NCBI RefSeq assembly: GCF_030124375.1
Contig: NZ_JASKLS010000004.1
Span: 124,001 to 188,000, forward strand
Length of the DNA: 64,000 bases
Reading direction: 5' to 3'
Source of the DNA: Sinorhizobium sp. 6-70
GTDB taxonomy: Bacteria; Pseudomonadota; Alphaproteobacteria; Rhizobiales; Rhizobiaceae
The first letter of the stretch is position 1; each line of letters starts with the position of its first letter. The position numbers and the translations under genes were made by a program. The notes below the pieces were generated by a model, which worked only from the letters and a program-made list of their open reading frames with translations, had not been told where the DNA came from and made no database searches. This document shows positions 25,810 to 33,966 of this stretch, piece after piece.

Positions 25810-27507
25810 TCACCCGATAAGCGTGAATGTATCTACGTCTACAAGGCCCTTGTCCGAGATTTTCAGGTGCGGAATCACCGGCAGCGGCAGGAAGGCGAGT
25901 TGCAGGAAGGGCTCCTCCAGCGTGGCGCCGAGGGCGAAGGCGGCTTGCCGGAGGTGATGGAGAATGTCGCGCACGCGCTCATGGGGTTCGAGGCTCATCA
26001 GGCCGGCGACGGGGAGGGCGATCTCACCGGTCACCTTGCCGTCGTTGACGACGACGAAGCCGCCCTTGATCTCGCCGAGCCGGTTGGCGGCGAGCGCCAT
26101 GTCCTCCTCGTTGACGCCGACGACACAGATATTGTGGCTGTCGTGGCCGACGGTCGAGGCGATCGCGCCTTTCTTCAGGCCGAAGCCCTGGACGAAGCCG
26201 TTGGCGTGATTGCCATTGACGCCGTGGCGCTCGATGACGGCCACCTTGATGATGTCCCGGCCGAGGTCGATTCCAGTCTGGTTTCCTTCAGCGGGCAGGT
26301 GGAAGCGCCGATGTTCGGTGATGATCTTGCCGGGAAGGACGCCGATCACCGAGGTTTGGCCCTCGGCATAGGGAGCCGCGAAATCGGCGGCTTTGATCGC
26401 GCCAGCCTTGACACTATCAAGCCCGACAGGCTCGACCGGCTTGCGCGTCGCGAAGAGGGCATCGGTTACCCGTCTTCCCCCGGAAAACACGATCTCGGCC
26501 CTGCAGCGCTCCAGGCTGTCGATGACGACGAGGTCGGCGCGCCAGCCGGGCGCGACAAGGCCGCGGTCCCTGAGGCCGAAGGCGCGGGCGGCGGAAATCG
26601 AGGCAGCGCGATAGATCGCCAGAGGCTCGACGCCGGCCGCGATCGCGGTGCGGATCATGTGATCGAGGTGACCCTGTTCGGCGATGTCGAGCGGATTGCG
26701 GTCGTCGGTGCAGAGTGCAAGGTAGGGCGACAGCCGCTCGGTGATGATCGGCATGAGGGCATTGAGGTCTTTCGAGACGGAACCCTCGCGCACGAGGATG
26801 TGCATGCCCTTGCGGATTTTTTCGAGCGCCTCGGCCGCGGTCGTGCATTCGTGGTCGGTGCGGATGCCGGTGGCAAGATAGCCGTTCAGTTCCTTGCCGG
26901 AGAGAAGCGGTGCATGACCGTCGATGTGACCGCCCTGGAATGCATCGAGCTTGGCGAGGCAAATGGGGTCCTTGTGGACGACGCCGGGAAAATTCATGAA
27001 CTCGGCGAGCCCGATCACCTTCGGGTGGTGGCGGAAGGGCACGAGGCGCTCGATCGGCAGGTCGGCGCCGGCCGTCTCGAGATGTGTTGCCGGCACGCAG
27101 GACGAAAGCTGGACGCGAATGTCCATGATCGTTTCCATCGCCGACTCGAGGAAGAACTGGATGCCCTCGGTGCCAAGGACGTTCGCGATCTCGTGCGGAT
27201 CGCAGATCGCCGTCGTGATGCCGAGCGGTAGGACGCAGCGGTCGAATTCGTGCGGCGTAACGAGCGAGGATTCGATGTGCAGATGCGTGTCGATGAAACC
27301 CGGAACGACAATGCGGCCGGTGATGTCGATCTCCTCGCGTCCCTCATAATCGCCGTAGGTGCCGACGATGCGGTCGCCGCAAATGGCGATATCGGAGGCA
27401 ATAAGTTCACCCGTGACGAGATCGAAGAAACGGCCGCCCTTGAGCACGATGTCGGCCGGGACGCGGCCCACGCCCTGATCGATGAAACGTTCCAACATCT
27501 CGGACAT
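25810..27507 (-). CDS. ade: Adenine deaminase
   Basis: This 565-residue amidohydrolase converts adenine to hypoxanthine and ammonia. The length and motif set match the bacterial Ade family: [19 protein letters not shown] with the first metal histidines, [68 protein letters not shown], and [16 protein letters not shown] near the C-terminus. Its product can enter the xanthine dehydrogenase route encoded earlier in the window. It is convergent with the glucosidase gene, with only three bases between stop codons. Confidence 0.95.
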   Translation of the reverse strand: MSEMLERFIDQGVGRVPADIVLKGGRFFDLVTGELIASDIAICGDRIVGTYGDYEGREEIDITGRIVVPGFIDTHLHIESSLVTPHEFDRCVLPLGITTAICDPHEIANVLGTEGIQFFLESAMETIMDIRVQLSSCVPATHLETAGADLPIERLVPFRHHPKVIGLAEFMNFPGVVHKDPICLAKLDAFQGGHIDGHAPLLSGKELNGYLATGIRTDHECTTAAEALEKIRKGMHILVREGSVSKDLNALMPIITERLSPYLALCTDDRNPLDIAEQGHLDHMIRTAIAAGVEPLAIYRAASISAARAFGLRDRGLVAPGWRADLVVIDSLERCRAEIVFSGGRRVTDALFATRKPVEPVGLDSVKAGAIKAADFAAPYAEGQTSVIGVLPGKIITEHRRFHLPAEGNQTGIDLGRDIIKVAVIERHGVNGNHANGFVQGFGLKKGAIASTVGHDSHNICVVGVNEEDMALAANRLGEIKGGFVVVNDGKVTGEIALPVAGLMSLEPHERVRDILHHLRQAAFALGATLEEPFLQLAFLPLPVIPHLKISDKGLVDVDTFTLIG

Positions 27508-27537
27508 GCGCGCGCTCCGCTTTCTCCTGCGTGATTC

Positions 27538-27630
27538 CTTAAATCGGAAATCGACTTAAGGAGAAAATCATGCAGCAATTCAAAGTGCTACAGCGACATT
27601 AGCGCGTCTGATTGGACGCGCGACGCTGTC
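27538..27630. repeat. Palindromic intergenic repeat, copy 5
   Basis: This copy has a leader palindrome around AAATCGGAAATCGACTTAAG, then CATGCAGCAATTCAAAGTG at 27569, CTACAGCG, the core GCGCGTCT/GGACGCGC and the closing CGACGCTGTC. It lies upstream of ade. Confidence 0.8.
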
Positions 27631-27649
27631 TATTGATGCATAACAATAA

Positions 27650-27675
27650 CCCTCTCCCCGCATGCGGGGAAAGGG
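27650..27675. repeat. Short RIME-like palindrome
   Basis: CCCTCTCCCCGCATGCGGGGAAAGGG forms a strong stem with one imperfect step. It resembles one arm of the mosaic at 7684-7710 and lies 24 bases beyond the aminotransferase stop codon, where it may mark the 3' end of that transcript. Confidence 0.6.
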
Positions 27676-27699
27676 CGGAAACATCGCTGGGGATCAGTC

Positions 27700-29028
27700 T
27701 CAGATGTTGTTCTTCAGCACGTCTCGCAGCTTGTCGAACAATTCGTCGATCTGCTGTTTCTGGATGATCAGCGGCGGCGACAACGCGATGATGTCGCCGG
27801 TCGTACGGATGAGCAGCCCCTTCTCATAGGCCTTCAGGAAGGCGGAGAACGCCCGCTTCGTTGGCTCTCCGGCGATCGGTTCCAGTTCGATCGCGCCGAT
27901 CAGTCCGATGTTGCGGATGTCGATGACATGCGGGCAGTCCTTGAGCGAATGCAGCGCTTCTTCCCAGTAGGACCCGAGCTCGGCGGCGCGCGTGAGCAGG
28001 CCTTCCTCCTTGTAGGTATCGAGCGTGCCAAGCGCCGCGGCAGATGCGATCGGGTTGCCGGAATAGGTGTAGCCGTGGAAGAACTCGATCAGATGTTCCG
28101 GCCCGGTCATGAAGGCGTCGTGGATCTCGGACGTCACGAAGACGGCGCCCATCGGGATCACGCCGTTGGTGATGCCTTTCGCGGTCGTGATGATGTCTGG
28201 CTTCACGTCGAAATACTGCGCGGCGAAGGGCGTGCCCAGGCGGCCGAAACCGGTGATGACCTCGTCGAAGATCAGGAGGATGCCGTGCTTGGTGCAGATC
28301 TCGCGCAGTTTCTGGAGATAGCCCTTCGGCGGGATGAGCACGCCGGTGGAGCCGGCAACCGGCTCGACGATGACGGCGGCGATCGTGGAGGCGTCATGCA
28401 GGGTGACGATCCGTTCCAGTTCGGCTGCAAGATCGGCGCCATGCTCAGGTTCGCCGCGGGTGAAAGCATTCTTTGCCGGAAGGTGGGTATGCGGCAGGTG
28501 ATCGACGCCGGTCAGCAGCGTGCCGAACATCTTGCGGTTGGCGACGATGCCGCCGACCGAGATGCCGCCGAAGTTGACGCCGTGATAGCCGCGCTCGCGG
28601 CCGATCAGCCGGAAGCGGGAGCCATTGCCCTTGGCGCGATGGTAGGCAAGCGCGACCTTCAGCGCCGTGTCGACCGATTCGGAGCCCGAGTTCGTGTAGA
28701 GGACATGGTTCATGCCTTCAGGCGCGATGTCTACCAGCCGGTTCGCAAGCTCGAATGCTTTCGGATGGCCGAGCTGGAAAGCCGGCGCATAGTCGAGTTC
28801 GCCCGCCTGTTCGCGGATCGCTTCTGTGATTTTCGGTCGGCAGTGACCCGCATTGACGCACCAGAGGCCAGCGGTGCCGTCCAGTACCGTGCGGCCGTCG
28901 TGGGTCGTGTAGTACATGTCCTTGGCGCCGACGAAGAGGCGAGGCTCCTTCTTGAATTGCCGGTTGGCCGTGAACGGCATCCAGAAGGCGCGCAGATCGT
29001 TCGGCGTTGTGTTCAATCGGTTCGACAT
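27700..29028 (-). CDS. Omega-amino acid:pyruvate aminotransferase (class III)
   Basis: This 442-residue enzyme is a PLP-dependent class III aminotransferase close to beta-alanine:pyruvate transaminases. It starts with LRAFWMPFTANRQFKKEPRLF, contains YTNSGSESVDTALKVALAYH, GRERGYHGVNFGG and LIFDEVITGFGRLG, and the PLP lysine lies in IITTAKGITNGVIPMGAV near residue 286. It moves an amino group from beta-alanine or a related omega-amino acid to pyruvate. The amino donor cannot be decided from sequence. It is upstream of ade on the same strand and downstream of nolR. Confidence 0.87.
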   Translation of the reverse strand: MSNRLNTTPNDLRAFWMPFTANRQFKKEPRLFVGAKDMYYTTHDGRTVLDGTAGLWCVNAGHCRPKITEAIREQAGELDYAPAFQLGHPKAFELANRLVDIAPEGMNHVLYTNSGSESVDTALKVALAYHRAKGNGSRFRLIGRERGYHGVNFGGISVGGIVANRKMFGTLLTGVDHLPHTHLPAKNAFTRGEPEHGADLAAELERIVTLHDASTIAAVIVEPVAGSTGVLIPPKGYLQKLREICTKHGILLIFDEVITGFGRLGTPFAAQYFDVKPDIITTAKGITNGVIPMGAVFVTSEIHDAFMTGPEHLIEFFHGYTYSGNPIASAAALGTLDTYKEEGLLTRAAELGSYWEEALHSLKDCPHVIDIRNIGLIGAIELEPIAGEPTKRAFSAFLKAYEKGLLIRTTGDIIALSPPLIIQKQQIDELFDKLRDVLKNNI

Positions 29029-29207
29029 GTCCTGTTCTCCTCGGCGAATTCTGATTGCTGACGGCCATAGGCGGCCAGGTCGGATTCTTTTACCCTTTGG
29101 TCAAACTATCAGTGCGCCCGATAGCGTCAAGCCTGCGGCGCTTGCGTCCCTGCAGCAAGTTTTTCGAGAGAACGATGGCCGTCAGCCTTGCGGCTCGCCA
29201 AAAATAT

Positions 29208-29236
29208 AAGCCCCGCGCGATTGCTCGTGGGGGCTT
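29208..29236 (-). terminator. Probable terminator of nolR
   Basis: AAGCCCC and GGGGCTT pair across a 15-base loop; on the minus strand the stem is followed by ATATTTTT. It lies 35 bases beyond the nolR stop codon. Confidence 0.65.
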
Positions 29237-29271
29237 CATAAGGCGTCCAGCGTGACGGACGTATTGGGAGA

Positions 29272-29625
29272 TTACGCCGATTTGCGGACGAGGACTTTCT
29301 CTGCCACGGCATTGTCTTCGCCGTAGATCTCTGCAAGGGCGCCCAAGATCTTCATGACCGCATCAGAGGAACTCGAATAATAAATCGTCTGGGCGTCACG
29401 ACGGGTGCTTACCAGATTCTGGGCGCGCAATTTTGAAAGGTGTTGGGAAAGAGCCGACTGGCTCAGCCCGACCTTGTTGGCCAATGCGCCGACCGCCAGC
29501 TCTTCCTTGATGAGAGAGTCAAGGATGAGAAGGCGTTTGGGATTTGCCATGGCCGAGAGGAAGCCGGCTGCTATTTCTGCTTCCTCGTGTTTTTCAGGCG
29601 GAAGGGGCTGCATTGCGTGCTCCAT
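29272..29625 (-). CDS. nolR: NolR transcriptional regulator (ArsR family)
   Basis: This 117-residue winged-helix protein matches NolR, which in Sinorhizobium represses nod genes and affects many other genes, including its own. The sequence shows QPLPPEKHEEAEIAAGFLSA, ANPKRLLILDSLIKEELAVG, the recognition helix LSQSALSQHLSKLRAQNLVSTR, and the C-terminus ending VRKSA. The frame is complete; S. meliloti 1021 carries an inactivating frameshift in this gene. The start is ATG giving MEHAMQPLP, with a possible internal start at the next Met. A match to the NolR consensus lies 45-60 bases upstream, which fits autoregulation. Confidence 0.92.
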   Translation of the reverse strand: MEHAMQPLPPEKHEEAEIAAGFLSAMANPKRLLILDSLIKEELAVGALANKVGLSQSALSQHLSKLRAQNLVSTRRDAQTIYYSSSSDAVMKILGALAEIYGEDNAVAEKVLVRKSA

Positions 29626-29669
29626 GCGAAAATTACATCACGCGTAGTTATGATTGGTGAAGCACGATA

Positions 29670-29685
29670 ATTAGACGTGATGCAT
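29670..29685 (+). promoter_or_regulatory. Candidate NolR binding site
   Basis: ATTAG-N9-AT matches the published NolR consensus (A/T)TTAG-N9-A(T/A). It lies in the nolR promoter region, 45 bases before the nolR start codon. Confidence 0.6.
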
Positions 29686-29732
29686 AAAAGGGCAACCACC
29701 TACTGCGAAAAATGGGGGTAGCTAAACACCGA

Positions 29733-30476
29733 TTAACCGTAAAGTTTTTTCAGAAGCGGCCGCAATTCTGCTGTCCTCTGGAGCGGTGCCTCGAATTCGA
29801 GGCGTTTCAACCGCTCGCCGTCAAAGAGATCGAGGCCCGCCGCGTCAATACCGACGATCTTCCAATCCCCCGCCGGCGCGCGGCAAAGGACGGTCGCATA
29901 GTGATTCACGGCGCCGGCATGGTCGGCATTCATGTGTTCGATCGCGCTGTCCTCCATTTCCGCGAGGTCGGCGGCGGCCGCTGAGGTGATCGCGAGGTCG
30001 TCGGCCGTCAGTGCATAGGCGCGTCCGAAACCGCCGTTGAGGCTTGCCCTTAATGGGTTCAGCCGGAAGAAACCGAAATCGGGAAAGTCGACATAGAGCT
30101 TGGCCTTGGGATGGCGGCGGACGAAACGCGCGCGAATGCGGTCATGGACCTCGGAAGCGCGCGGAACCTCTTCAGCCTCGCATTGAACGGTCAGGCGCGG
30201 GTGAGCGAGCGGATCTCCCTTGCCGGGTTCGCCGGTCAGGAGCGACGCCCGCCGGTCGGCGAGCAGCGCCTGCGTGTGCGTTGCCAGTCGCGAGACGAGA
30301 ACGACCGGCGCGCCATCGATGTCGATGCCGATCAGCACACGGCTGACAAAGGGGAAGCCGTCGCTCTCGGGCTCGATTGCAGCAAGCGAGCCGCTTTTTG
30401 CCGAGCGAAGCAATGTCCGGGCGAGCTTGCGGGCGTCATCATCGGTTTCGCGCAGAACGCTGGGTTTTTCGCTCAT
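29733..30476 (-). CDS. HugZ-like heme-binding protein (split beta-barrel, pyridoxamine oxidase fold)
   Basis: This 247-residue protein starts MSEKPSVLRETDDDARKLAR and joins an N-terminal FMN-binding split-barrel (residues about 15-150, with GFPFVSRVLIGIDIDGAPV and LLSRLATHTQALLADRRAS-like segments) to a C-terminal DUF2470-like domain containing EHMNADHAGAVNHYA near residue 185. The combination is that of HugZ/HutZ proteins that bind and degrade heme. The start is supported by GGAAG upstream. The heme receptor gene in this window is 15 kb away, so a functional link is only suggestive. Confidence 0.78.
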   Translation of the reverse strand: MSEKPSVLRETDDDARKLARTLLRSAKSGSLAAIEPESDGFPFVSRVLIGIDIDGAPVVLVSRLATHTQALLADRRASLLTGEPGKGDPLAHPRLTVQCEAEEVPRASEVHDRIRARFVRRHPKAKLYVDFPDFGFFRLNPLRASLNGGFGRAYALTADDLAITSAAAADLAEMEDSAIEHMNADHAGAVNHYATVLCRAPAGDWKIVGIDAAGLDLFDGERLKRLEFEAPLQRTAELRPLLKKLYG

Positions 30477-30520
30477 ACCGGTCTTCCTTTCGCTGCTCGT
30501 CACCCCGAACAATATAAATG

Positions 30521-30550
30521 AAAAAGCCCGAAGCGGTTGCTCCGGGCTTT
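30521..30550 (-). terminator. Rho-independent terminator of the cho genes
   Basis: AAAGCCCG and CGGGCTTT form a stem with partly paired inner bases; on the minus strand it runs into TTTTT. It lies 23 bases after the choV stop codon. Confidence 0.8.
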
Positions 30551-30572
30551 ATTGGCCGTTCGGCGTGTTGCG

Positions 30573-31622
30573 TCAACTTTTGTTGCGATGACGCGTCAGG
30601 CCCTCGACTATGTTTTGCGCGTCGATCGTGCCGACGACCGAGCCGTTGTCGACGACGCCGATGCTGCCCGGCTGGCGGGACATTGCGTCCAGGATATCGA
30701 CGAGGGGAGTCGTCGGCTTCGCCGTCGCCGTCACGCCGGCAATTGTCGCGCCTCGTTCGACGCCGGTCCGCATGACGTCCTTGGCCATCAGCATGGTGAT
30801 CGGGTTCATGTGCTGGACGAAGTCGGCGACATACTGGTTTGCCGGGTTTTTCACGATCTCCTGCGGTGTACCGCACTGGATGATGCGTCCGCCCTCCATG
30901 ATGGCGATGCGGTTGCCGATGCGGAAGGCTTCGTCGAGGTCGTGGCTCACGAAGATGATCGTTTTCTTCAGCCGTCGCTGGAATTCGAGCAATTCATCCT
31001 GCAAGCGGGTGCGGATCAACGGATCGAGCGCCGAGAACGGTTCGTCCATCAGGAGGATGGGCGCGCCGGTCGCAAAGGCGCGGGCAAGTCCGACGCGCTG
31101 CTGCATGCCGCCCGAAAGCTCATTGACTTTCCTGTCCGCCCATTTCCCAAGGTTGACCAGTTCGAGCTGTTCGCCGACGCGCTTCTTGCGTTCTGCCTCA
31201 GGCATGCCTGCGAGCTCGAGACCGAAGCCGACGTTGTCGGCGACGGTGCGCCAGGGAAGAAGCGCGAACTGCTGGAACACCATGGAAACCGTGTGCATGC
31301 GGAAGTCGCGCAGCGACTTGGCGGTGCAGCGATAGGGGTTCAGCGATCCATTTGCGGTCTTGATCTCGACGTCGCCGCGTACCACCGGCGCAAGGCCGTT
31401 GACAGCTCTGAGCAGCGTCGACTTTCCGGAGCCGGAGAGGCCCATCAGGACCAGGATCTCGCCCTCGTTGATTGTCAGCGAAGCGCCGGCGACGCCGAGC
31501 ACGAGCCCCGTGGCGGCACCGATCTCGTCACGGCTTTTTCCCTGATCGACCATTTGCAGCGCGGCCTGCGGGCTCTTGCCAAAGATGATGTCGACATTCT
31601 TGAAAACGACGGCGTCTGTCAT
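30573..31622 (-). CDS. choV: Choline ABC transporter, ATP-binding subunit
   Basis: This 349-residue ATPase powers the choline importer. It has the Walker A GLSGSGKSTLLRAV, the signature LSGGMQQRVGLARA, Walker B ILLMDEPFSALD, and a C-terminal CBS-type domain (DILDAMSRQPGSIGVVDNG) as in ProV/OpuCA-type regulatory subunits. Its start overlaps the choW stop by four bases. The three genes match S. meliloti choXWV in order and subunit type, where the system imports choline with high affinity. A glycine betaine/proline specificity is possible, but ChoX context favours choline. Confidence 0.92.
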   Translation of the reverse strand: MTDAVVFKNVDIIFGKSPQAALQMVDQGKSRDEIGAATGLVLGVAGASLTINEGEILVLMGLSGSGKSTLLRAVNGLAPVVRGDVEIKTANGSLNPYRCTAKSLRDFRMHTVSMVFQQFALLPWRTVADNVGFGLELAGMPEAERKKRVGEQLELVNLGKWADRKVNELSGGMQQRVGLARAFATGAPILLMDEPFSALDPLIRTRLQDELLEFQRRLKKTIIFVSHDLDEAFRIGNRIAIMEGGRIIQCGTPQEIVKNPANQYVADFVQHMNPITMLMAKDVMRTGVERGATIAGVTATAKPTTPLVDILDAMSRQPGSIGVVDNGSVVGTIDAQNIVEGLTRHRNKS

Positions 31623-32464
31623 GCGCCTTCTCCTTCATCCGACGAGCGGAACAGACGGTCGAGGATGATCGCGAGAATGACGATGCAAAGACCGGCCTCG
31701 AAACCCTTGGCGACATTGACCGAGTTCAGGGCGCGAAGCACTGGAACGCCGAGACCGTTGGCGCCGACGAGGGCGGCGATGACCACCATCGACAGGGAAA
31801 GCATGATCGTCTGGGTGAGACCGGCCATGATCTGCGGCGTGGCAAAGGGCAGTTCTACCTTGCGCAACACCTGCCACGGTGTTGCGCCGAAGGACTCGGC
31901 CGCCTCAACCAGCGAAGGCGGTGTCGAGATGATGCCGAGGCGCGTCAGCCGGATCGGCGCGGGAATGGCGAAGATGACGGTGGCGATCAGGCCCGGCACC
32001 ATGCCGAGGCCGAAGAGAATCAGCGCGGGGATGAGATAGACAAAGGTCGGGATCGTCTGCATCAGGTCGAGAATGGGGCGCATGACGGAATAGACCCATG
32101 CGCGGCGAGCTGCCGCAATACCGAGCGGAACGCCGACGGCCATGCTAACGAAACTTGCCGCGAGAACCAGCGCCAGCGTTTCGGTCGTTTCCTTCCAGTA
32201 GCCCTGGTTGACGATCAAGAGAAGCCCGAGACCGGTGAAGAGCGTCACCCCGAGCGAACGGCGGAACCACCAGGCAAGCGCCGTGACGACTGCGACAACG
32301 ATGAGCGGGTGCGGAGTCTGGAGGACGTAGAGCAGGACGGCCACGACCGCCGACAGGAAATTCGCGAGCTGATCGAAGAACAGTTCGAAATTCGTTGTCA
32401 GCCAGTCGACGAACGCCTTGGCCCAGCCCCCGATGGGGATGCGGTATTCAGTCAGAAATTCCAC
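31619..32464 (-). CDS. choW: Choline ABC transporter, permease subunit
   Basis: This 281-residue membrane protein has six or so helices and the EAA-like loop SLVEAAESFGATPWQVLRKVELP near residue 190, followed by GLTQTIMLSLSMVVIAALVGANGLG, all typical of ProW/ChoW permeases. It ends in an ATGA overlap with choV and is separated from choX by a terminator and a repeat. It forms the membrane channel of the choline transporter. Confidence 0.92.
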   Translation of the reverse strand: MEFLTEYRIPIGGWAKAFVDWLTTNFELFFDQLANFLSAVVAVLLYVLQTPHPLIVVAVVTALAWWFRRSLGVTLFTGLGLLLIVNQGYWKETTETLALVLAASFVSMAVGVPLGIAAARRAWVYSVMRPILDLMQTIPTFVYLIPALILFGLGMVPGLIATVIFAIPAPIRLTRLGIISTPPSLVEAAESFGATPWQVLRKVELPFATPQIMAGLTQTIMLSLSMVVIAALVGANGLGVPVLRALNSVNVAKGFEAGLCIVILAIILDRLFRSSDEGEGA

Positions 32465-32514
32465 GAGATTGGATCCCTCTTGTCAGGGTCAAAAACCGGA
32501 TCGCGCGAAGCGGT

Positions 32515-32540
32515 GAAAAAAGGCGGGGTGGTTCCCCGCC
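32515..32540 (-). terminator. Intercistronic terminator between choX and choW
   Basis: On the minus strand GGCGGGG-N5-CCCCGCC is directly followed by TTTTTT, a textbook Rho-independent terminator. It lies between choX and choW and would lower expression of the permease and ATPase relative to the binding protein. Confidence 0.75.
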
Positions 32541-32551
32541 CGCTGCATGTT

Positions 32552-32645
32552 TCCTTGAACCGGGGCCGGTTCAAGGATGAAACGTGCAGCACTTCAAAGT
32601 GCTACAGCGATCTATATGTCTGCTGCAGGACACACGGCCCTGTAG
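32552..32645. repeat. Palindromic intergenic repeat, copy 6
   Basis: The leader palindrome TCCTTGAACCGG/CCGGTTCAAGGA (32552-32577) is followed by CGTGCAGCACTTCAAAGTG, CTACAGCG and a variable core ending CCCTGTAG. It lies between choX and choW, next to the terminator. Confidence 0.8.
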
Positions 32646-32649
32646 TCGA

Positions 32650-33606
32650 TCAGAGACCGAGCGCGGCCTTCACCGCAGCCATTCCGTCGCCGCCGTCCCT
32701 CGTGGTCACACCGGCAAGCCAGGGGTCGATTGCCGTCGGATTTGCCTTGAGCCATGCCGCCGCCGCTGCCTCCGGCTCTTCGCCGTCGTTCAGGATCTTG
32801 CCCATGATCTCGTTCTCCATCTGGAGTGAGAACTTCAGATTCTTCAGCAGGGCGCCGACGTTCGGGCATTCGGTCGCGTAGCCGGCACGCACATTGGTCA
32901 GCACCGTGGCGCCGCCGAAATTCGGACCGAAGATGTCATCGCCGCCCGACAGATAGGTGAGCTTGAAATTGGCGTTCATCGGATGCGGCTCCCACCCGAG
33001 GAAGACGATCGGCTCGCCGTCCTTCTCGGCGCGGGCGACCTGCGCCAGCATGCCTTGCTCGGAGGATTCGACCACCTCGAAACCCTTGAGATCGAAGGTC
33101 CCCTTGTCAACCATGTCGATGATCAGACGATTGCCGTCATTACCTGGTTCGATCCCGTAGATCTTGCCGTCCAGCTCATCCTTGTGCGCGGCAATATCCT
33201 TGAAATCCTTTATGCCGAGTTCCGCGCCTTTGGCGTTGGTCGCAAGCGTGTACTTGGCACCTTCGAGGTTCTCCCGCACGGTTTCGACGGACTTGTCCTC
33301 GCGATAGGGCGCGATGTCGGCTTCCATCGTCGGCATCCAGTTGCCGAGGAAGACGTCGATGTCCTTGTTCTTCAGCGAGGTATAGGTGACGGGAACCGAC
33401 AGGACCTTCACGTCCGTCTGGTAGCCGAGGCCCTTGAGAATCGTCGTTGCCGTTGCCGTCGTCGCCGTAATGTCCGTCCAGCCGACATCGGAGAAGCGGA
33501 CGGTGCCACAGCTTTCCGGTTCGGCCGCGACGGCAGTTCCGGCGGTCAGGGCTGCCATGCAAACGGCACCAGCCAGCATGAGTTTGAGAGAGCGTATGCT
33601 TATCAT
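32650..33606 (-). CDS. choX: Choline-binding protein of the ABC transporter
   Basis: This 318-residue periplasmic binding protein has a signal peptide (MISIRSLKLMLAGAVCMAAL, then AGTAVAAEP) and the ChoX/OpuAC fold: CGTVRFSDVGWTDITATTATA, VSVPVTYTSLKNKDIDVFLGNWMPTM-type core, YGIEPGNDGNRLIIDM and FLGWEPHPMNANF. Several of these aromatic residues form the choline cage in ChoX. The start at 33606 is preceded by AGGGGAAC; the frame runs far upstream but that part is non-coding. A dyad about 90 bases upstream may be an operator. Confidence 0.93.
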   Translation of the reverse strand: MISIRSLKLMLAGAVCMAALTAGTAVAAEPESCGTVRFSDVGWTDITATTATATTILKGLGYQTDVKVLSVPVTYTSLKNKDIDVFLGNWMPTMEADIAPYREDKSVETVRENLEGAKYTLATNAKGAELGIKDFKDIAAHKDELDGKIYGIEPGNDGNRLIIDMVDKGTFDLKGFEVVESSEQGMLAQVARAEKDGEPIVFLGWEPHPMNANFKLTYLSGGDDIFGPNFGGATVLTNVRAGYATECPNVGALLKNLKFSLQMENEIMGKILNDGEEPEAAAAAWLKANPTAIDPWLAGVTTRDGGDGMAAVKAALGL

Positions 33607-33930
33607 CGTTGTCGTTCCCCTGCCTCTATTTATTGTTTTAGCCAAACACCAATGGAGCGCGAATTCAAGCGCCTTGATGTCGAAGGAAGTGTATTGCGTC
33701 AATACATTGACGGGATGCACAATGCGACGCCCAATGTCGCAATATCCAAGAAAAGGAAGCCATTTTGCGTCATGCTCTTGCGCCGACGCGCAGGGGTTGT
33801 CGTCATGCCTTGGCCAGCGACGTGGCCTTAGGGAATCGCGCGGAAGCGAAAACCTGTGGGTCATGCTGACCCGCTCTGGCCATCGGCCGCCAGCCCCGTC
33901 ATGAAGCGGATTATTGCTTGTGTCCGAAAG
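33607..33930. other. Intergenic region between choX and tdk
   Basis: About 320 bases, holding the choX promoter region and a perfect dyad (listed separately). I see no further gene, and only a shadow frame crosses it. Confidence 0.5.
33690..33706. promoter_or_regulatory. Candidate operator upstream of choX
   Basis: A perfect 7-bp inverted repeat TGTATTG-CGT-CAATACA lies 84-100 bases before the choX start. The ATTG-N3-CAAT centre resembles dyads bound by TetR-type regulators such as BetI, but identity is not established. Confidence 0.4.
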
Positions 33931-33946
33931 GCGCACGGCGCTGTAG
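33931..33946. repeat. Partial palindromic repeat, copy 7
   Basis: Only the right arm, GCGCACGGCGCTGTAG, is present, 20 bases before the tdk start codon. It looks like a remnant of the family. Confidence 0.5.
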
Positions 33947-33966
33947 GACGTCCGGAGACAGGGAAT

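Noticed and set aside
25867..27231. 454-codon frame opposite ade
   Set aside because: Antisense shadow; ade has all amidohydrolase motifs.
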